Shown here: positions 9,664 to 18,220 of the stretch, one piece after another
How positions within the stretch are numbered: the stretch's first letter is position 1
Layout: every line of letters begins with the position of its first letter
Assembly: GCF_024721155.1 (NCBI RefSeq)
Contig: NZ_JAHVAP010000003.1
Span: 620,001 to 684,000, forward strand
Direction of reading: 5' to 3'
DNA length: 64,000 nucleotides
Source of the DNA: Mucilaginibacter phenanthrenivorans
GTDB lineage: Bacteria; Bacteroidota; Bacteroidia; Sphingobacteriales; Sphingobacteriaceae
Translations under genes and position numbers: made by a program
Notes under the pieces: model-generated
The model's input: the letters and a program-made list of their open reading frames with translations, nothing else
What the model was told of the DNA's origin: nothing
Databases searched by the model: none

Positions 9664-10239
9664 TTAGGAAAGCATCCGTTTGCGTATGCGGCTCAAGCTT
9701 TCCGGTTTCATACCCAAAAAGGACGCTATATATTGCACCGGTACATGGTGGATGATAACAGGATAGTGCTCAATCAGTTTTTTATACCGCTGTTCCGCAG
9801 TCAATGTGGCTAATTCTCTTGACCGGGTTTCATTATATGTTATTGATTGCTGAAATATCTGTATGCTAAAATCTTTAAAGGCTGCGCTTTGACTCGTAAG
9901 CCAGTCTAAATTGGGCTTTGTGATCCTAAGTAATTCACATTCCGTAATGCATTCTACACTTTCATCAGATTTAGTTTGATTAATAAAATGAAAGTAAGAT
10001 GTTAAAAAGCCCGGGGGACAATTAATATGAGTTGTTACTTCGTCACCACTTTCATTGTAATGAAAAATGCGCATAAAGCCTTTTACAACAAAATACAAAT
10101 ATTGGGGTATGTAGCCGGATTGCTCAACAATTCTGTTTTTAGGCAACAGCACCGGCTCAAAATACGCTTTGCATAAATCATTATCAGCTTCGGTTAACAA
10201 AACTTTTTGAGATATTATATTTAGCAGGTATTTATGCAT
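9664..10239 (-). CDS. Crp/Fnr-family transcriptional regulator
   Basis: 191 residues. An N-terminal cyclic-nucleotide-binding-like beta-roll (about 10-125, FEPVLLPKNRIVEQSGYIPQYLYF) is followed by a long helix and a short winged helix-turn-helix at the C terminus (VPVQYIASFLGMKPESLSRI). The compact HTH is typical of Bacteroidota Crp-like proteins. Cyclic-nucleotide contact residues are not evident, so the ligand is unknown. It is 67 bases upstream of the SDR gene and codirectional, which suggests a regulator-enzyme pair. It starts about 30 bases after the terminator of repeat copy B. Confidence 0.88.
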   Translation of the reverse strand: MHKYLLNIISQKVLLTEADNDLCKAYFEPVLLPKNRIVEQSGYIPQYLYFVVKGFMRIFHYNESGDEVTTHINCPPGFLTSYFHFINQTKSDESVECITECELLRITKPNLDWLTSQSAAFKDFSIQIFQQSITYNETRSRELATLTAEQRYKKLIEHYPVIIHHVPVQYIASFLGMKPESLSRIRKRMLS

Positions 10240-10267
10240 ACCACCAAGTTAATAAAGAAATCTAAAA

Positions 10268-10410
10268 TAAAAAGCCCTTAGATTTCGATCTAAGAGCTTT
10301 CAAATAATCTTTCCCATGCCGTTCACATGGATGGGTTGAAATGTGGTCCTTAAACTACAAAACTCGAACTCTTTTATGAATGATTTGGATTGTGCGGAGG
10401 GTTTGGAGAA
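10268..10410 (-). repeat. tRNA-Arg-end-like repeat with terminator, copy B
   Basis: Hairpin 10271-10300 (13-bp arms, TTCG loop, one mismatch) followed on plus by a spacer with TCTTTCCCATG, then a core at 10343-10410 containing GTGGTCCTTAAACTAC, CTCGAACTCTTTTAT, GATTTGGATTGTGC and GGGTTTGGAG. Read on minus, the core ends like the T-arm and acceptor of a tRNA, then the terminator follows, as at the real tRNA-Arg gene. Confidence 0.7.
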
Positions 10411-10526
10411 ATGATTAGATCAAACTAAGTCGGTTTTTACACCAGCACTTTTGCTATTCCTGATTGGATGTCTAAACCGGCTGAATATCTCCCTTACTTT
10501 ATACGTTCAAATAAGAATTTCCAAAA

Positions 10527-11801
10527 TCATAGTTTTTGAGGAGCAACATTTGGATTAAAAAATATAGTAATGATTTCCCTCTCCTCTGAAAACAGATCTA
10601 TTACCGTAACTTTAATAAGACAAGCATATATATTGTCTTTTTTTCCATTATAGAGGCGATCGCAACAATTTTCCAGATTATAAGAATCAAATGACTTGGC
10701 GATGTCATAGGGTTGAAAATTAGACACGGATTGAGCATCACAGCCGATAATGTCACTTTTATTGGCAGAATCCAATTTAAATCCTTCATACCGAACTTCC
10801 CGCAAGCTGTCTTTGTCATTTTCCGGGCCATTTCTCTTTAATAATAACATCACATCAATGTCGTTTTTCAGGTAGATTTTATTTTTTGTTTTATTATTGA
10901 AATAGAAATTTAAGGTTAATTTACGTTGGCCAACCTTATTCGCCTCGCTAAGCTTGATATTTACTTTTCTTGAGAAGTAGCCTGAGTGGTTTGATTTCAC
11001 CGATGCTAAACCGGCATTTGCACTGCCAGAATAAATCTGGGGATAATAAAATCTGATGAAAAAATCGTTGACTTGATAGGCACCCAGGCAAAACAGGAGG
11101 AGCATCAAATATTTCAGACTAAACTTGCCAACTATTTTTCGGTATCGAACCAGAAAAATGGCGGGGACTAACAAACAGATAATATTATCGATGGCGGTGA
11201 AAACATTACCTACAAGATTATAGTTCCTAAATTGCTCTACTGCATTTGATGGCTTTAATTGATAAACGTCTGATTCGATTTTTTGAACATAATAATTTAC
11301 GCCGCCCCAATCCACGCTATTAACAAAGGCATCAATCATATAATAAGGATCAAAGTGTGGTAAAACATAACTTCTGATAGAAACTATTATCGTCGAAATA
11401 ATCATACCCACGGCAGCGTAATAGAAAGATGACCTTACAAATAGTTGTTGCTCGTTTTGCGTAGTTTTGAATATAGCGTTTAATCCAAGCGTTGTGATTA
11501 ACAGGATAAAATAGCATGGGATCAACAACATGCATATTACAACCGAACTATCGTTGCTTAATGAAGAAAATGCCAATGGGATGAAGCTGATTACTCCATC
11601 GTCAGCCAGCGATTTTAAGACAGCAAAACAGATCAGCTGACTTATGAAAAAGAAGATGGTATGATTAACGAAATGATGGGGTTTATTATCGCCTGTTGAT
11701 GCTATGATTTCGCCCGGTTTAAACATCAGTGCATAAAACGTGGTGAAAAACTTCTTGATAAACAAGATGACATCATTTAAAAAAGTCTCAAAGGAATTCA
11801 T
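10527..11801 (-). CDS. Membrane protein of unknown function
   Basis: 424 residues. The N-terminal part has an amphipathic start, then about five hydrophobic helices between roughly 45 and 260 (for example FFFISQLICFAVLKSL and VVICMLLIPCYFILLI). The C-terminal 150 residues are polar and beta-rich and probably lie on one side of the membrane. The opening FYALMFKPGEII resembles Bacteroidota DUF3667/Yip1-like proteins, but I cannot assign a family. It lies alone between repeat copies B and C, which suggests it belongs to a horizontally acquired cassette. AT-rich codon use fits that. Confidence 0.7.
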   Translation of the reverse strand: MNSFETFLNDVILFIKKFFTTFYALMFKPGEIIASTGDNKPHHFVNHTIFFFISQLICFAVLKSLADDGVISFIPLAFSSLSNDSSVVICMLLIPCYFILLITTLGLNAIFKTTQNEQQLFVRSSFYYAAVGMIISTIIVSIRSYVLPHFDPYYMIDAFVNSVDWGGVNYYVQKIESDVYQLKPSNAVEQFRNYNLVGNVFTAIDNIICLLVPAIFLVRYRKIVGKFSLKYLMLLLFCLGAYQVNDFFIRFYYPQIYSGSANAGLASVKSNHSGYFSRKVNIKLSEANKVGQRKLTLNFYFNNKTKNKIYLKNDIDVMLLLKRNGPENDKDSLREVRYEGFKLDSANKSDIIGCDAQSVSNFQPYDIAKSFDSYNLENCCDRLYNGKKDNIYACLIKVTVIDLFSEEREIITIFFNPNVAPQKL

Positions 11802-12191
11802 AAAGGCCGGTTAATTTAAACTGATTATCAGATTAATACCTAATATAGTCAAATTACTCAAGCAGACAACAATTGAGGTCTAATGAATATCATAAATCAA
11901 TTCCTGCACCGCTTCCCGGCCCGAAACTTAATGACTATTAGCCCGCCTGAAAATATATTTTCGAATTAAAATCCCATATGAGTTAAATGTAGGCATTATA
12001 TACAAAAATCGAACTATTTTATGGGTGATTTGGGTTGTGCGGTGGGTTTGGAGGATAATTTCTAATTCACGCAATATATTTGTTGAGATTCTTTGTTATA
12101 TGTTTCCTTCCGCAAAAAGAAAAAGAGCCATAAACAAAATGGTAATGAAAAGTGCGCCCATGTTAACGGCCCATACTTCTTCACAACTGTT
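11802..12191. other. Intergenic region with repeat copy C
   Basis: About 390 bases. It contains repeat copy C and an AT-rich stretch at 12060-12190, where a short minus-strand hydrophobic frame of about 21 codons (MGALFITILFM start) is visible but unsupported. No other gene is evident. Confidence 0.5.
12001..12055 (-). repeat. tRNA-Arg-end-like repeat, copy C (truncated)
   Basis: Matches copies B and D over AATCGAACTATTTTATG, TGATTTGGGTTGTGC and GGGTTTGGAGGA. It lacks the GTGGTCC end and the terminator hairpin. Confidence 0.6.
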
Positions 12192-12809
12192 TTATTTGCC
12201 CTGATTGATCTGTTGAAAATCTTCTTTTTTCGTAAAATATGCCAGCCCTAAAATTAGGGCTATTGTAGTGGCAAACGTAATTTTCTGCATTATTGGTAAA
12301 TACTTAACACTACCAGAGCCGTAAAGGTATAGCGTATAATAAAACACAAGGAGCCAAACAATACATAGCCATTTAAATAAATGCAGCCTTGACTTTAAAA
12401 CAAAAACAGTGATATAAAACATCCCTATAAGAAACATTGTACTAGCGATAGTAATCATGATATCGTGCAATGGGGTTGCTATTAAAAAAGCAAAAAACAT
12501 ACCACCGGCCCCTATATATTTTATTATTTTGGAGGCGCCCTTTGCCGGTATTTTCTTTGAAAATTCAACAAAGAATATAGCAAAACTAGCCGAAAAGAAA
12601 ATCATTCCTCCTATAGCCCAAAAACGAGCTGAATTGCCTGATCCATTAACAGCATTTTTACCGAAAAGATTACTTATATAATTATTTTTCCAGTCAAACC
12701 CAACGGAGTTTTTGTCAACTTGCGACCCACCGGGATAGTGCCATGTCGCTATAAACAGCAACAATATCGAAATAATTATTCCCAATAGAATTGAATGTTT
12801 TTTTAGCAT
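12192..12809 (-). CDS. Multi-pass membrane protein (DUF998-like)
   Basis: About 205 residues from the ATG at 12809 (MLKKHSILLGIIIS); an upstream ATG at 12845 adds twelve unlikely residues. Six hydrophobic helices are visible. The first loop has YPGGSQVDKNSVGFDWKNNYISNLFG, which resembles the conserved lumenal loop of DUF998/Frag1-like proteins; this family link is from memory. Function unknown. It stands alone between repeat copies C and D. Confidence 0.7.
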   Translation of the reverse strand: MLKKHSILLGIIISILLLFIATWHYPGGSQVDKNSVGFDWKNNYISNLFGKNAVNGSGNSARFWAIGGMIFFSASFAIFFVEFSKKIPAKGASKIIKYIGAGGMFFAFLIATPLHDIMITIASTMFLIGMFYITVFVLKSRLHLFKWLCIVWLLVFYYTLYLYGSGSVKYLPIMQKITFATTIALILGLAYFTKKEDFQQINQGK

Positions 12810-12910
12810 ACAATAGTGATTTAGAAATATTAAACTCTTGTGCAAAAGTATTTCAATATCGCATTAAGATTTATGATTTACAACGGACAAATTACCGAAC
12901 TGCCCTTTAA

Positions 12911-13043
12911 GAAAAAAGCCTTCAGATTTTCATCTAAAGGCTTTTTCAATAATCTTTCCCATGGATGGGTGGAGTGTGGTCCTTAGACTACAAAACTCGA
13001 ACTCTTTTATAAGTGATTTGTATTGTGCAGCGGGTTTGGAGGA
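12911..13043 (-). repeat. tRNA-Arg-end-like repeat with terminator, copy D
   Basis: Hairpin 12911-12947 (stem GAAAAAAGCCTT.AGAT / ATCT.AAGGCTTTTTC), nearly identical to the hairpin after the real tRNA-Arg, then TCTTTCCCATGGATGGGT and a core at 12976-13043 with GTGGTCCTTAGACTAC, CTCGAACTCTTTTAT, GATTTGTATTGTGC and GGGTTTGGAGGA. Confidence 0.72.
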
Positions 13044-13070
13044 AAATTTGTCGTGATTTTAAATTGATAA

Positions 13071-13628
13071 TTATCGTCGGTTTCGAAAATCAGGTAGATA
13101 TTTAAACGACTCTTTCAAAAGTGAAGCCTTTAATGGCTCATCAACATATAACTGCATACTGTCTAAACCATTTGATGCAGGGAAACAAAAAGCTAAATAA
13201 CCATTAGCTGCCTCCTTTTTGCAAAACTTAGTGGCGGCAAGGGTGTTTCCCGTATTTGGTGTTGCGGCTATACCCACATAAAAACAACCTGAAAGAATTG
13301 ATTTGAAATCAATTCTTTCAGGTTTACATACTATCACAATAGACCCTCTTGTCCATCTTTGAACATTCCATATTAATTCATGCCCTTTGATACATTCTTG
13401 ACTAACATCGAATTTAAACTTTCCTTTTTCTTTAATCAATATATCTCGATTATTGATATACAATTCAGAACCTGAGTCTAATCCATATACATAGGCACAC
13501 TCACTATTATATAAAAGCGGTCTAATGACAAGTTCATGAGCAGCTAATGGCAAATTTTGATCATAATAATGGCGTACGTCTCTCGAAGTTAAGCCAAAAC
13601 CTAAAGGCATATAATAATCAGCACTCAT
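13071..13628 (-). CDS. Hypothetical protein between tRNA-Arg and repeat copy D
   Basis: 185 residues, no signal peptide or membrane segment. The composition is mixed, with scattered Cys (about 7) and Trp residues (LIWNVQRWTRGS). I do not recognise a family. It begins about 33 bases after the tRNA-Arg terminator. A perfect 19-bp-arm palindrome lies inside it and encodes residues around KPERIDFKSILSGC. The start ATG at 13628 is the only good one. It could be the newest cassette behind the tRNA. Confidence 0.6.
   Translation of the reverse strand: MSADYYMPLGFGLTSRDVRHYYDQNLPLAAHELVIRPLLYNSECAYVYGLDSGSELYINNRDILIKEKGKFKFDVSQECIKGHELIWNVQRWTRGSIVIVCKPERIDFKSILSGCFYVGIAATPNTGNTLAATKFCKKEAANGYLAFCFPASNGLDSMQLYVDEPLKASLLKESFKYLPDFRNRR
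13286..13324. repeat. 39-bp perfect palindrome inside a coding sequence
   Basis: Arms AACCTGAAAGAATTGATTT and its exact complement, separated by a single G at 13305. It lies within the 185-codon gene without breaking the frame. Confidence 0.9.
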
Positions 13629-13660
13629 AACTAACGCTAAGATACAATCATTTGAAAATT

Positions 13661-13695
13661 AAAAAAGCCTTCAGATTATCATCTAAAGGCTTTTT
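13661..13695 (-). terminator. Terminator downstream of tRNA-Arg
   Basis: On minus: AAAAAGCCTTTAGAT, loop, ATCTGAAGGCTTTTTT with one mismatch. It is nearly identical to the hairpin in repeat copy D. Confidence 0.8.
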
Positions 13696-13734
13696 CAATT
13701 TATTCCCATGCCTGGCATACGGTGGGTCATTTAG

Positions 13735-13806
13735 TGGTCCCGACGAGAATCGAACTCATATCTAGAGTTTAGGAAACTCCTATTCTATCCGTTGAACTAC
13801 GGGACC
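13735..13806 (-). tRNA. tRNA-Arg (anticodon CCT)
   Basis: A 72-nt cloverleaf on minus. Acceptor GGTCCCG/CGGGACC with A73, D arm GTTC-GAAT, anticodon stem GGAGT/ACTCT with loop TTCCTAA (anticodon CCT, reads AGG), T arm ATGAG-TTCGATT-CTCGT. CCA is not encoded. Its 3' end and terminator are echoed in repeats A-D to the left. Confidence 0.95.
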
Positions 13807-14001
13807 AGTTTCTATTTCGGAATTCGGATTGTCGATTTCGGATTTACCTTTTCGCTTTACGAATTCTGTGCAAATGTGCGAATTTTGAATGAGTTAGGCA
13901 AAAATTAGTTGATTGAGTTAAGTAGTTGATTATGTTGACTAAGTTAAGCCATCATGCTTCCTCATCCGCACATCTGCATATTCGCACATCTGCACATCAA
14001 T

Positions 14002-16071
14002 CTACCTAATCACCGAACCATTATGCATTTCATCCCCCGGCGTAACAAAGCTCAGCTTGCCATCAGCACTCTCAGCCATCAGGATCATTCCTTGCGACAG
14101 GATGCCTTTTATTTCCCTTGGCTCCAGGTTTACAAGTACGCTTACCTTTTTACCAATGATGGCTTCGGGCTCAAAATATTCGGCGATGCCGGATACGATG
14201 GTGCGGGTATCCAACCCCGTGTCGATGCTTAGCTTCAGCAGCTTTTTTGTTTTGGCTACCTTTTCGGCAGTTACAATGGTCCCGGTGCGGATGTCCATTG
14301 TGGCAAAAGATTCGTAGTTGATGTTCTCCTTGGCAGACACTAATGCAGGCTGTACAGGCGCGGTAGCGGCCTTTTTATCGAGCAGCTTTTGGATCTGTGC
14401 ATCAATTACCTCATCCTCTACCTTTTCAAATAATAATGATGATGGATTCAACTGGTGCCCATTTTCAAATGTCATTTCCTGGTCCAATGCAATGGCGCTG
14501 AATGGGATGTTCAACATCCCTACAATCTTTTTAACCGTAGCGGGCAAAAACGGTTGCAGGCAGGTTGCCAAATGGCCGATCAATACCAAACTATTGTGCA
14601 GCGTTTCCTTAGCGGCATCGGGGTTGGTTTTTATAGTTTTCCAGGGCTCGTTCTCAGTGAGGTAACGGTTGCCTAAACGGGCTATATCCATTACGCTCTG
14701 CAATGCCTGGCGGAATTTGTAAGCCTCAAGATTAACCTGGATCTCGTCATAAAAACGGCTTAGTTCTGCATCGATGTGTTTGTCGGTCAGCACAATTTTG
14801 GCGCTGTCGCCTTCAATTTTACCATCGTAAAATTTATGCATCAATATCATCACCCGGTTTACATAGTTGCCCAAAATAGCCACCAACTCGTTGTTTACAC
14901 GGGCCTGGTAATCCTTCCAGGTAAACTCGCTGTCGCTGGTCTCGGGTAGTATCGAGGTTAACACATAGCGTAGCTCATCCTGTTTTCCGGGGAACTCCTC
15001 TAAATACTCATGCAGCCATACTGCGTGGTTACGTGAGGTGGAAAGCTTGTCGCCCTCCAAATTCAAGAACTCGTTAGCAGGTACGTTTTGTGGCAGAATA
15101 TACTCGCCGTGGGCGTGTAATATGGATGGGAAGATGATACAATGGAACACGATATTATCCTTGCCGATAAAATGCAGCAGGCAGGCTTCATCGGCCTCAT
15201 TCTCCTGCTTCTTCCAATAAAGCTTCCAGTCCTTGCCATTATCCAGCGCCCATTGCTTGGTCGCAGAGATATAGCCTATCGGCGCGTCCATCCAAACATA
15301 CAGCTTCTTGCCTTTAGCTTCTTCCAACGGCACGTCGATACCCCAATCAAGATCACGGGTCATGGAGCGGGGCTGCAGGCCCGATTTAAGCCACGATTTA
15401 CACTGCCCGAACACATTTACCTTCCAATCGCCCTCCTTGGTGTCAATCCATTGCTCCAGCCATGGCTGGTACTTGTCAAGCGGCAAAAACCAGTGTTTGG
15501 TAAGTTTCAATACCGGCGGTTTGCCACTTAGAGTTGATACAGGGTTTATCAGGTCAGTCGGGTTTAGTGATGTACCACAGTTTTCACATTGGTCGCCGTA
15601 AGCATTCGGGTTGCTGCAGTTGGGGCAGGTACCAATAATATAGCGGTCGGCCAAAAATTGCTGGTAGTCCTCATCAAAATATTGCTCTGAAAATTTCTCA
15701 ATAAACTCATCCTTTTCATACAGGTTCAGGAAAAACTCCTGCGAAAGATCATGATGAATAGGCGACGAAGTGCGGTGATAGATATCGAAGGAAATTCCGA
15801 ACTCTTCGAAACTTGTTTTTATCTGGTTATGGTATTTATCAATGATGGCTTGCGGCGTGGTATCCTCTTTTTTTGCTTTTATAGTGATAGCAGCGCCGTG
15901 CTCGTCAGACCCGCAGATGTAAACTACATCCTTGTTTTGCAGGCGCAGGTAGCGTACGAAAATATCCGCCGGCAAATATGCCCCTGCCAGGTGCCCGATA
16001 TGCAGCGGACCATTGGCATACGGCAGCGCCGAAGTAACTGTAAACCTCTTAAATTTATTCAATTGCGACAT
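14002..16071 (-). CDS. metG: Methionyl-tRNA synthetase
   Basis: Charges tRNA-Met in the cytoplasm. 689 residues from the ATG at 16071 (MSQLNKFKRFTVTSALPYANG); an open frame extends to 16362 but that part has no synthetase homology. Class I motifs: GPLHIGH near residue 20 and the KMSKS variant KLSTS in the second half of the catalytic domain. A zinc ribbon CPNCSNPNAYGDQCENCG lies at about 145-165. An anticodon-binding helical domain and a C-terminal EMAP/Arc1p-type tRNA-binding domain (FATMDIRTGTIVTAEKV, about 585-689) follow. The C-terminal domain supports dimerisation and tRNA binding in this family. Confidence 0.97.
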   Translation of the reverse strand: MSQLNKFKRFTVTSALPYANGPLHIGHLAGAYLPADIFVRYLRLQNKDVVYICGSDEHGAAITIKAKKEDTTPQAIIDKYHNQIKTSFEEFGISFDIYHRTSSPIHHDLSQEFFLNLYEKDEFIEKFSEQYFDEDYQQFLADRYIIGTCPNCSNPNAYGDQCENCGTSLNPTDLINPVSTLSGKPPVLKLTKHWFLPLDKYQPWLEQWIDTKEGDWKVNVFGQCKSWLKSGLQPRSMTRDLDWGIDVPLEEAKGKKLYVWMDAPIGYISATKQWALDNGKDWKLYWKKQENEADEACLLHFIGKDNIVFHCIIFPSILHAHGEYILPQNVPANEFLNLEGDKLSTSRNHAVWLHEYLEEFPGKQDELRYVLTSILPETSDSEFTWKDYQARVNNELVAILGNYVNRVMILMHKFYDGKIEGDSAKIVLTDKHIDAELSRFYDEIQVNLEAYKFRQALQSVMDIARLGNRYLTENEPWKTIKTNPDAAKETLHNSLVLIGHLATCLQPFLPATVKKIVGMLNIPFSAIALDQEMTFENGHQLNPSSLLFEKVEDEVIDAQIQKLLDKKAATAPVQPALVSAKENINYESFATMDIRTGTIVTAEKVAKTKKLLKLSIDTGLDTRTIVSGIAEYFEPEAIIGKKVSVLVNLEPREIKGILSQGMILMAESADGKLSFVTPGDEMHNGSVIR

Positions 16072-16077
16072 AGTTGG

Positions 16078-16085
16078 CAAAGATA
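16078..16085 (-). promoter_or_regulatory. -7 promoter element of metG
   Basis: TATCTTTG on minus, six bases before the ATG at 16071. It supports that start and suggests a leaderless mRNA. Confidence 0.6.
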
Positions 16086-16198
16086 CCGTTTTAGTCGGGA
16101 AAGTCCGAAAGTCAGTAACGTCCGAAAGGAAAAAGGCGGGTACGCAAAATTTTTTAGATAATGTATAACTTGCGGCTTCTTTGTTATCAAAAAACAAT

Positions 16199-17125
16199 AT
16201 GGATAAACCAGTGAATGCAACCTCTTCCGGACTCCTCCCTCCGTACTTGAAAGCGGGTGATAAAATTGCCATCACCTGCCCGGCAAAGAAATTGCCCAAT
16301 CCAATGACGGATGCCATAGCACTTTTACAATCGTGGGAGCTGGAGGTGATAATTGGCGACACCCTGGACGCCTCCTGGCACCAGTTTGCCGGCGACGACG
16401 CATTCAGGGCCAGGGATTTTCAGCGATTTATTGACGATGACAGTATTAAAGCAATAATTGCTGCCCGCGGCGGCTATGGAACCGTAAGAATGATTGACAT
16501 GGTTGATTTCAGTCGTTTCGCAGCAAACCCTAAGTGGGTGGTTGGATTTAGCGATATTACTTTACTGCATGCCCACCTGTTCGCTAATTTTAATGCGCCA
16601 AGCATTCACGGGCAAATGCCGATGACTATTCCGGATGCCTCGGCACGGTCGTTGGATACATTGAGAAGAGCCCTGTTCGGCGAAGAAATAAGCTACCGGC
16701 TCAATCCCAACCCACTAAACCGGCTTGGCGAGGGCGAGGGTTTGCTCATCGGCGGCAACTTATCCATTCTCCTTTCTGCATCGGGCTCAGTATCTGATAT
16801 GGATTACACCGGTAAAATATTATTTATAGAGGATATTGGTGAATATTTATACAGTATTGACAGAATGCTGCGCACCCTTAAGCGTGCCGGAAAACTGCAA
16901 AATCTGCGGGGCCTGGTTGTAGGCGGATTTTCTGATCTGAAGGACAACGACATTCCCTTTGGCCAAACCGTACCTCAAATTGTGATGGAAGTGGTAAAGG
17001 ATTATGATTACCCGGTATGTTTTGATTTTCCCGGCGGGCACGTGCCTGATAACTGTAGTTTGGTGTTGGGAAAACAGTTAAATTTATCAGTTAGTGCAAA
17101 TTATGCAGCGTTAAAATATACTTAA
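16199..17125 (+). CDS. Muramoyltetrapeptide LD-carboxypeptidase (peptidase S66)
   Basis: 308 residues. Removes the terminal D-Ala from cytoplasmic murein tetrapeptides during peptidoglycan recycling. Family motifs: AARGGYGTVRMID, then the nucleophile serine in GFSDIT (about 118), the glutamate in FIEDIGEYLYSIDRML (about 220) and the catalytic His in FPGGHVPDNCSL (about 285). ATG at 16199 is preferred over TTG at 16181. It is divergent from metG and ends in a terminator shared with the precursor-peptide gene on the other strand. There is no signal peptide, as expected for the cytoplasmic enzyme. Confidence 0.93.
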   Translation: MDKPVNATSSGLLPPYLKAGDKIAITCPAKKLPNPMTDAIALLQSWELEVIIGDTLDASWHQFAGDDAFRARDFQRFIDDDSIKAIIAARGGYGTVRMIDMVDFSRFAANPKWVVGFSDITLLHAHLFANFNAPSIHGQMPMTIPDASARSLDTLRRALFGEEISYRLNPNPLNRLGEGEGLLIGGNLSILLSASGSVSDMDYTGKILFIEDIGEYLYSIDRMLRTLKRAGKLQNLRGLVVGGFSDLKDNDIPFGQTVPQIVMEVVKDYDYPVCFDFPGGHVPDNCSLVLGKQLNLSVSANYAALKYT

Positions 17126-17129
17126 GCAA

Positions 17130-17165
17130 AAAGAGCCGTATTGAATTAATTCAACACGGCTCTTT
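17130..17165. terminator. Bidirectional terminator
   Basis: AAAGAGCCGT/ACGGCTCTTT arms with a nearly palindromic TTGAATTAATTCAA centre, between the convergent carboxypeptidase and precursor-peptide genes. Confidence 0.8.
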
Positions 17166-17183
17166 ATTGCATAGCAATTAATA

Positions 17184-17384
17184 TTATGGGCAATACTCGC
17201 CGCCGGTGCAAGTTACCCCGGAGTTAATGCAGGAATATTCGCCGCAATACACCGAAGGGTCGCCACTTGAACATGTGCCGGCCGTCATGTACGCCGAAGT
17301 GGCTGTATCACGGCAGTGCCATACATACTTAATACCCACACCACCAGTGACGTTTCTCATCTCTTGTTTGGTTAGTTTTTCCAT
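17184..17384 (-). CDS. Double-glycine leader, Cys-rich precursor peptide (bacteriocin/RiPP-like)
   Basis: 66 residues from the ATG at 17384. MEKLTKQEMRNVTGG is a classic Bacteroidota double-glycine leader (a short amphipathic helix then TGG). The predicted core after GG has about 50 residues with six Cys and many Gly, Ser and Thr, ending in GGEYCP. Leaders of this kind are cut by peptidase-containing ABC transporters. No transporter, LanM or radical-SAM gene is adjacent, so maturation must occur in trans if at all. The number of Cys suggests three disulphides or crosslinks (inference). It is monocistronic with a strong terminator. Confidence 0.72.
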   Translation of the reverse strand: MEKLTKQEMRNVTGGVGIKYVWHCRDTATSAYMTAGTCSSGDPSVYCGEYSCINSGVTCTGGEYCP

Positions 17385-17568
17385 AATTCTGATTTGAATA
17401 AATTTGAATTTGTAATTTAGTTTAGGACCCATTGCTGATTTATATGTAAACCAACAAGGTAAATTTAATTAATAATAAATATCAAAACAAATAACGCTCC
17501 TAAAAATACATATTAACAGATGTTAATAATTGGACTCTTTATTAATCCACAGTTAACATCAAACTATA

Positions 17569-17600
17569 TTGACTCAAATCTGGTTTAATTCCTAAATTCG
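17569..17600 (+). promoter_or_regulatory. Promoter of the doxX gene
   Basis: TTG at 17569-17571 and TAAATTCG (one mismatch to TAnnTTTG) at 17593-17600 with 21-base spacing. It ends five bases before the ATG. Confidence 0.5.
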
Positions 17601-17605
17601 TAATT

Positions 17606-18022
17606 ATGGCATTATTTAGCACCCTCGCGAAATACAAAAACTTTGGTCTTTTAGTGATCAGGGTTGGTTTAGGCATCATGTTTATATGGCACGGCTATCC
17701 GATGCTTATCGGCGGCCCAAAAATGTGGGGCGAGGTCGGCAGTGCAACCCGTTATATTGGCATTCACTTTTTACCGGTAGTGTGGGGGCTGCTGGCGGCG
17801 CTTACCCAAGCTGTTGGCGGCGTGTTGCTCATCCTGGGGCTTGCGTTCAGGCCGGTTTGCTTATTGCTGGTCATCAATCTTATTGTGGCAGTTATGTTCC
17901 ATCTACATCAAAGCGGCGACTCCGGCGGCCTTGGCGGCGCAGCGCATGCAATTGAGGACGCAGTAGTGTTTGCCGGATTGTTTTTTATCGGGCCGGGGAG
18001 TTATAGTGTAGATAAAAAATAA
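17606..18022 (+). CDS. DoxX-family membrane protein
   Basis: 138 residues with four hydrophobic helices. GLLVIRVGLGIMFIWHGYPML is the typical first DoxX helix, and HLHQSGDSGG lies in the last loop. The family is a small inner-membrane redox-associated group, linked in some bacteria to quinone or thiol reactions, but the precise role here is unknown. It stands alone with its own promoter. Confidence 0.88.
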   Translation: MALFSTLAKYKNFGLLVIRVGLGIMFIWHGYPMLIGGPKMWGEVGSATRYIGIHFLPVVWGLLAALTQAVGGVLLILGLAFRPVCLLLVINLIVAVMFHLHQSGDSGGLGGAAHAIEDAVVFAGLFFIGPGSYSVDKK

Positions 18023-18131
18023 CGATTTTCCTGGTAATTAAATTGTCATTATTGGCAATCCATATCTTATTAATCAAAACCAATTTTGTAATTTTAGGTT
18101 AATAAATATCGCTTTACCTAAACTACAAAAT

Positions 18132-18191
18132 ATGAAAAAACAAAACATCAACCCCTCCATCATTATCTCTTCAAACACAAATTCAATTTAA
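18132..18191 (+). CDS. Possible 19-residue peptide upstream of a Crp-like regulator
   Basis: ATG at 18132 reads MKKQNINPSIIISSNTNSI then stop, 29 bases before the regulator ATG. The Lys/Asn/Ser/Ile-rich content is not distinctive. It could be a leader peptide or chance. Confidence 0.2.
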   Translation: MKKQNINPSIIISSNTNSI

Positions 18192-18220
18192 TCTAACGGT
18201 TATTCCTAATCTGTGTTTTT

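Noticed and set aside
16072..16362. 97-residue N-terminal extension of metG
   Set aside because: No synthetase homology, and a TATCTTTG promoter element lies within it; the start at 16071 is better.
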